From Foliamicus sp963666765 (GTDB lineage Bacteria; Pseudomonadota; Gammaproteobacteria; Steroidobacterales; Foliamicaceae): a stretch of DNA of 64,000 nt. The notes under the pieces were generated by a model. That model was not told the origin of the DNA, made no database searches, and was given only the letters and a program-made list of their open reading frames with translations. Position 1 is the first letter of the stretch. Each line of letters starts with the position of its first letter. The position numbers were made by a program, and so were the translations under genes. The stretch lies in contig OY762933.1 of assembly GCA_963666765.1 (NCBI GenBank), forward strand, positions 1,860,001-1,924,000. Direction: 5' to 3'. Below are positions 63,883 to 64,000 of this stretch, piece after piece.

Positions 63883-64000
63883 CAGGAGGCGCCTTCGTAC
63901 TGTGGGCACAGGCCGGTCCACGGCCGGACCTGCTCCAATTGCGCCGCAAGACCGAACAGCAGGCCTTCGCCGCCCTGCGCGGCGGCCAGCTGCACGCCGA
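63882..64000 (-). CDS. Amidase-family protein, C-terminal end (cut by window edge)
   Basis: The last 38 codons of a minus-strand gene reach a TGA at 63882-63884 that overlaps the glmU start. The translated end includes GVQLAAAQGGEGLLFGLAAQ and LEQVRPWTGLCPQY. This matches the C-terminus of amidase-signature enzymes (the G-x-Q-L...D/E-x-L-L...A...L-E pattern of GatA and related amidases). The catalytic Ser-Ser-Lys lies outside the window, so the specific activity cannot be judged. Confidence 0.6.
   Translation of the reverse strand, partial: GVQLAAAQGGEGLLFGLAAQLEQVRPWTGLCPQYEGAS

Overview
The window is high-GC chromosomal DNA from a proteobacterium, most likely a gammaproteobacterium with an outer membrane rich in TonB-dependent receptors. 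The evidence is conserved housekeeping order: a TPR lipoprotein coupled to lolB beside prfA, argS-SPOR, def-fmt-rsmB divergent from dprA, then topA-tsaC, and glmU-glmS. I cannot name the species. No rRNA, tRNA, CRISPR array or intact transposase was seen.

Layout. 1-3803: a Pif1-like helicase cut by the window edge, lolB, a TPR lipoprotein and prfA. 3811-14100: an accessory block between prfA and prmC, which are usually neighbours. It holds an Asp/Glu-racemase-like protein, an ornithine-cyclodeaminase-family protein, DUF1838 protein 1, a flavoprotein reductase, a two-domain serine hydrolase, TonB receptor 1 and a Cys/Met PLP lyase. 14187-22189: prmC, metF-metH, an MFS exporter and an orphan FtsX/MacB-type permease. 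22296-41007: a second accessory block, mostly on the minus strand, with a GMC oxidoreductase, five more DUF1838 proteins, an AAA/DUF4143 ATPase, two TonB receptors, a beta-lactamase-fold protein, two alpha/beta hydrolases, a nitrilase-family hydrolase and a flavin amine oxidase. 41033-64000: mainly housekeeping genes (argS, rsmB, fmt, def, dprA, topA, tsaC, tag, aroE, gor, xth, glmS, glmU), plus a small Cys/Gly/Asp/Glu-rich secreted protein, a frameshifted FAH-family gene and several long inverted-repeat elements.

The most unusual feature is the repeated pattern in the two accessory blocks. Six divergent DUF1838 proteins, all with twin-arginine N-termini, are interleaved with three TonB receptors, exported hydrolases and flavoenzymes. 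One reading is an outer-membrane uptake and periplasmic processing system for organic molecules with ester, amide or amine groups, duplicated and diversified into receptor + hydrolase + DUF1838 modules. The substrate cannot be read from the sequence. Several members lack canonical catalytic residues, which suggests recruitment to binding roles or altered chemistry.

Small non-autonomous mobile elements also mark the window. Two terminal-inverted-repeat elements flanked by TA lie exactly at the stop codons of a GPP34-family gene and of def, so each gene's TAG stop is made from the TA plus the first G of the element. Two other large nested hairpins lie at gene 3' ends.
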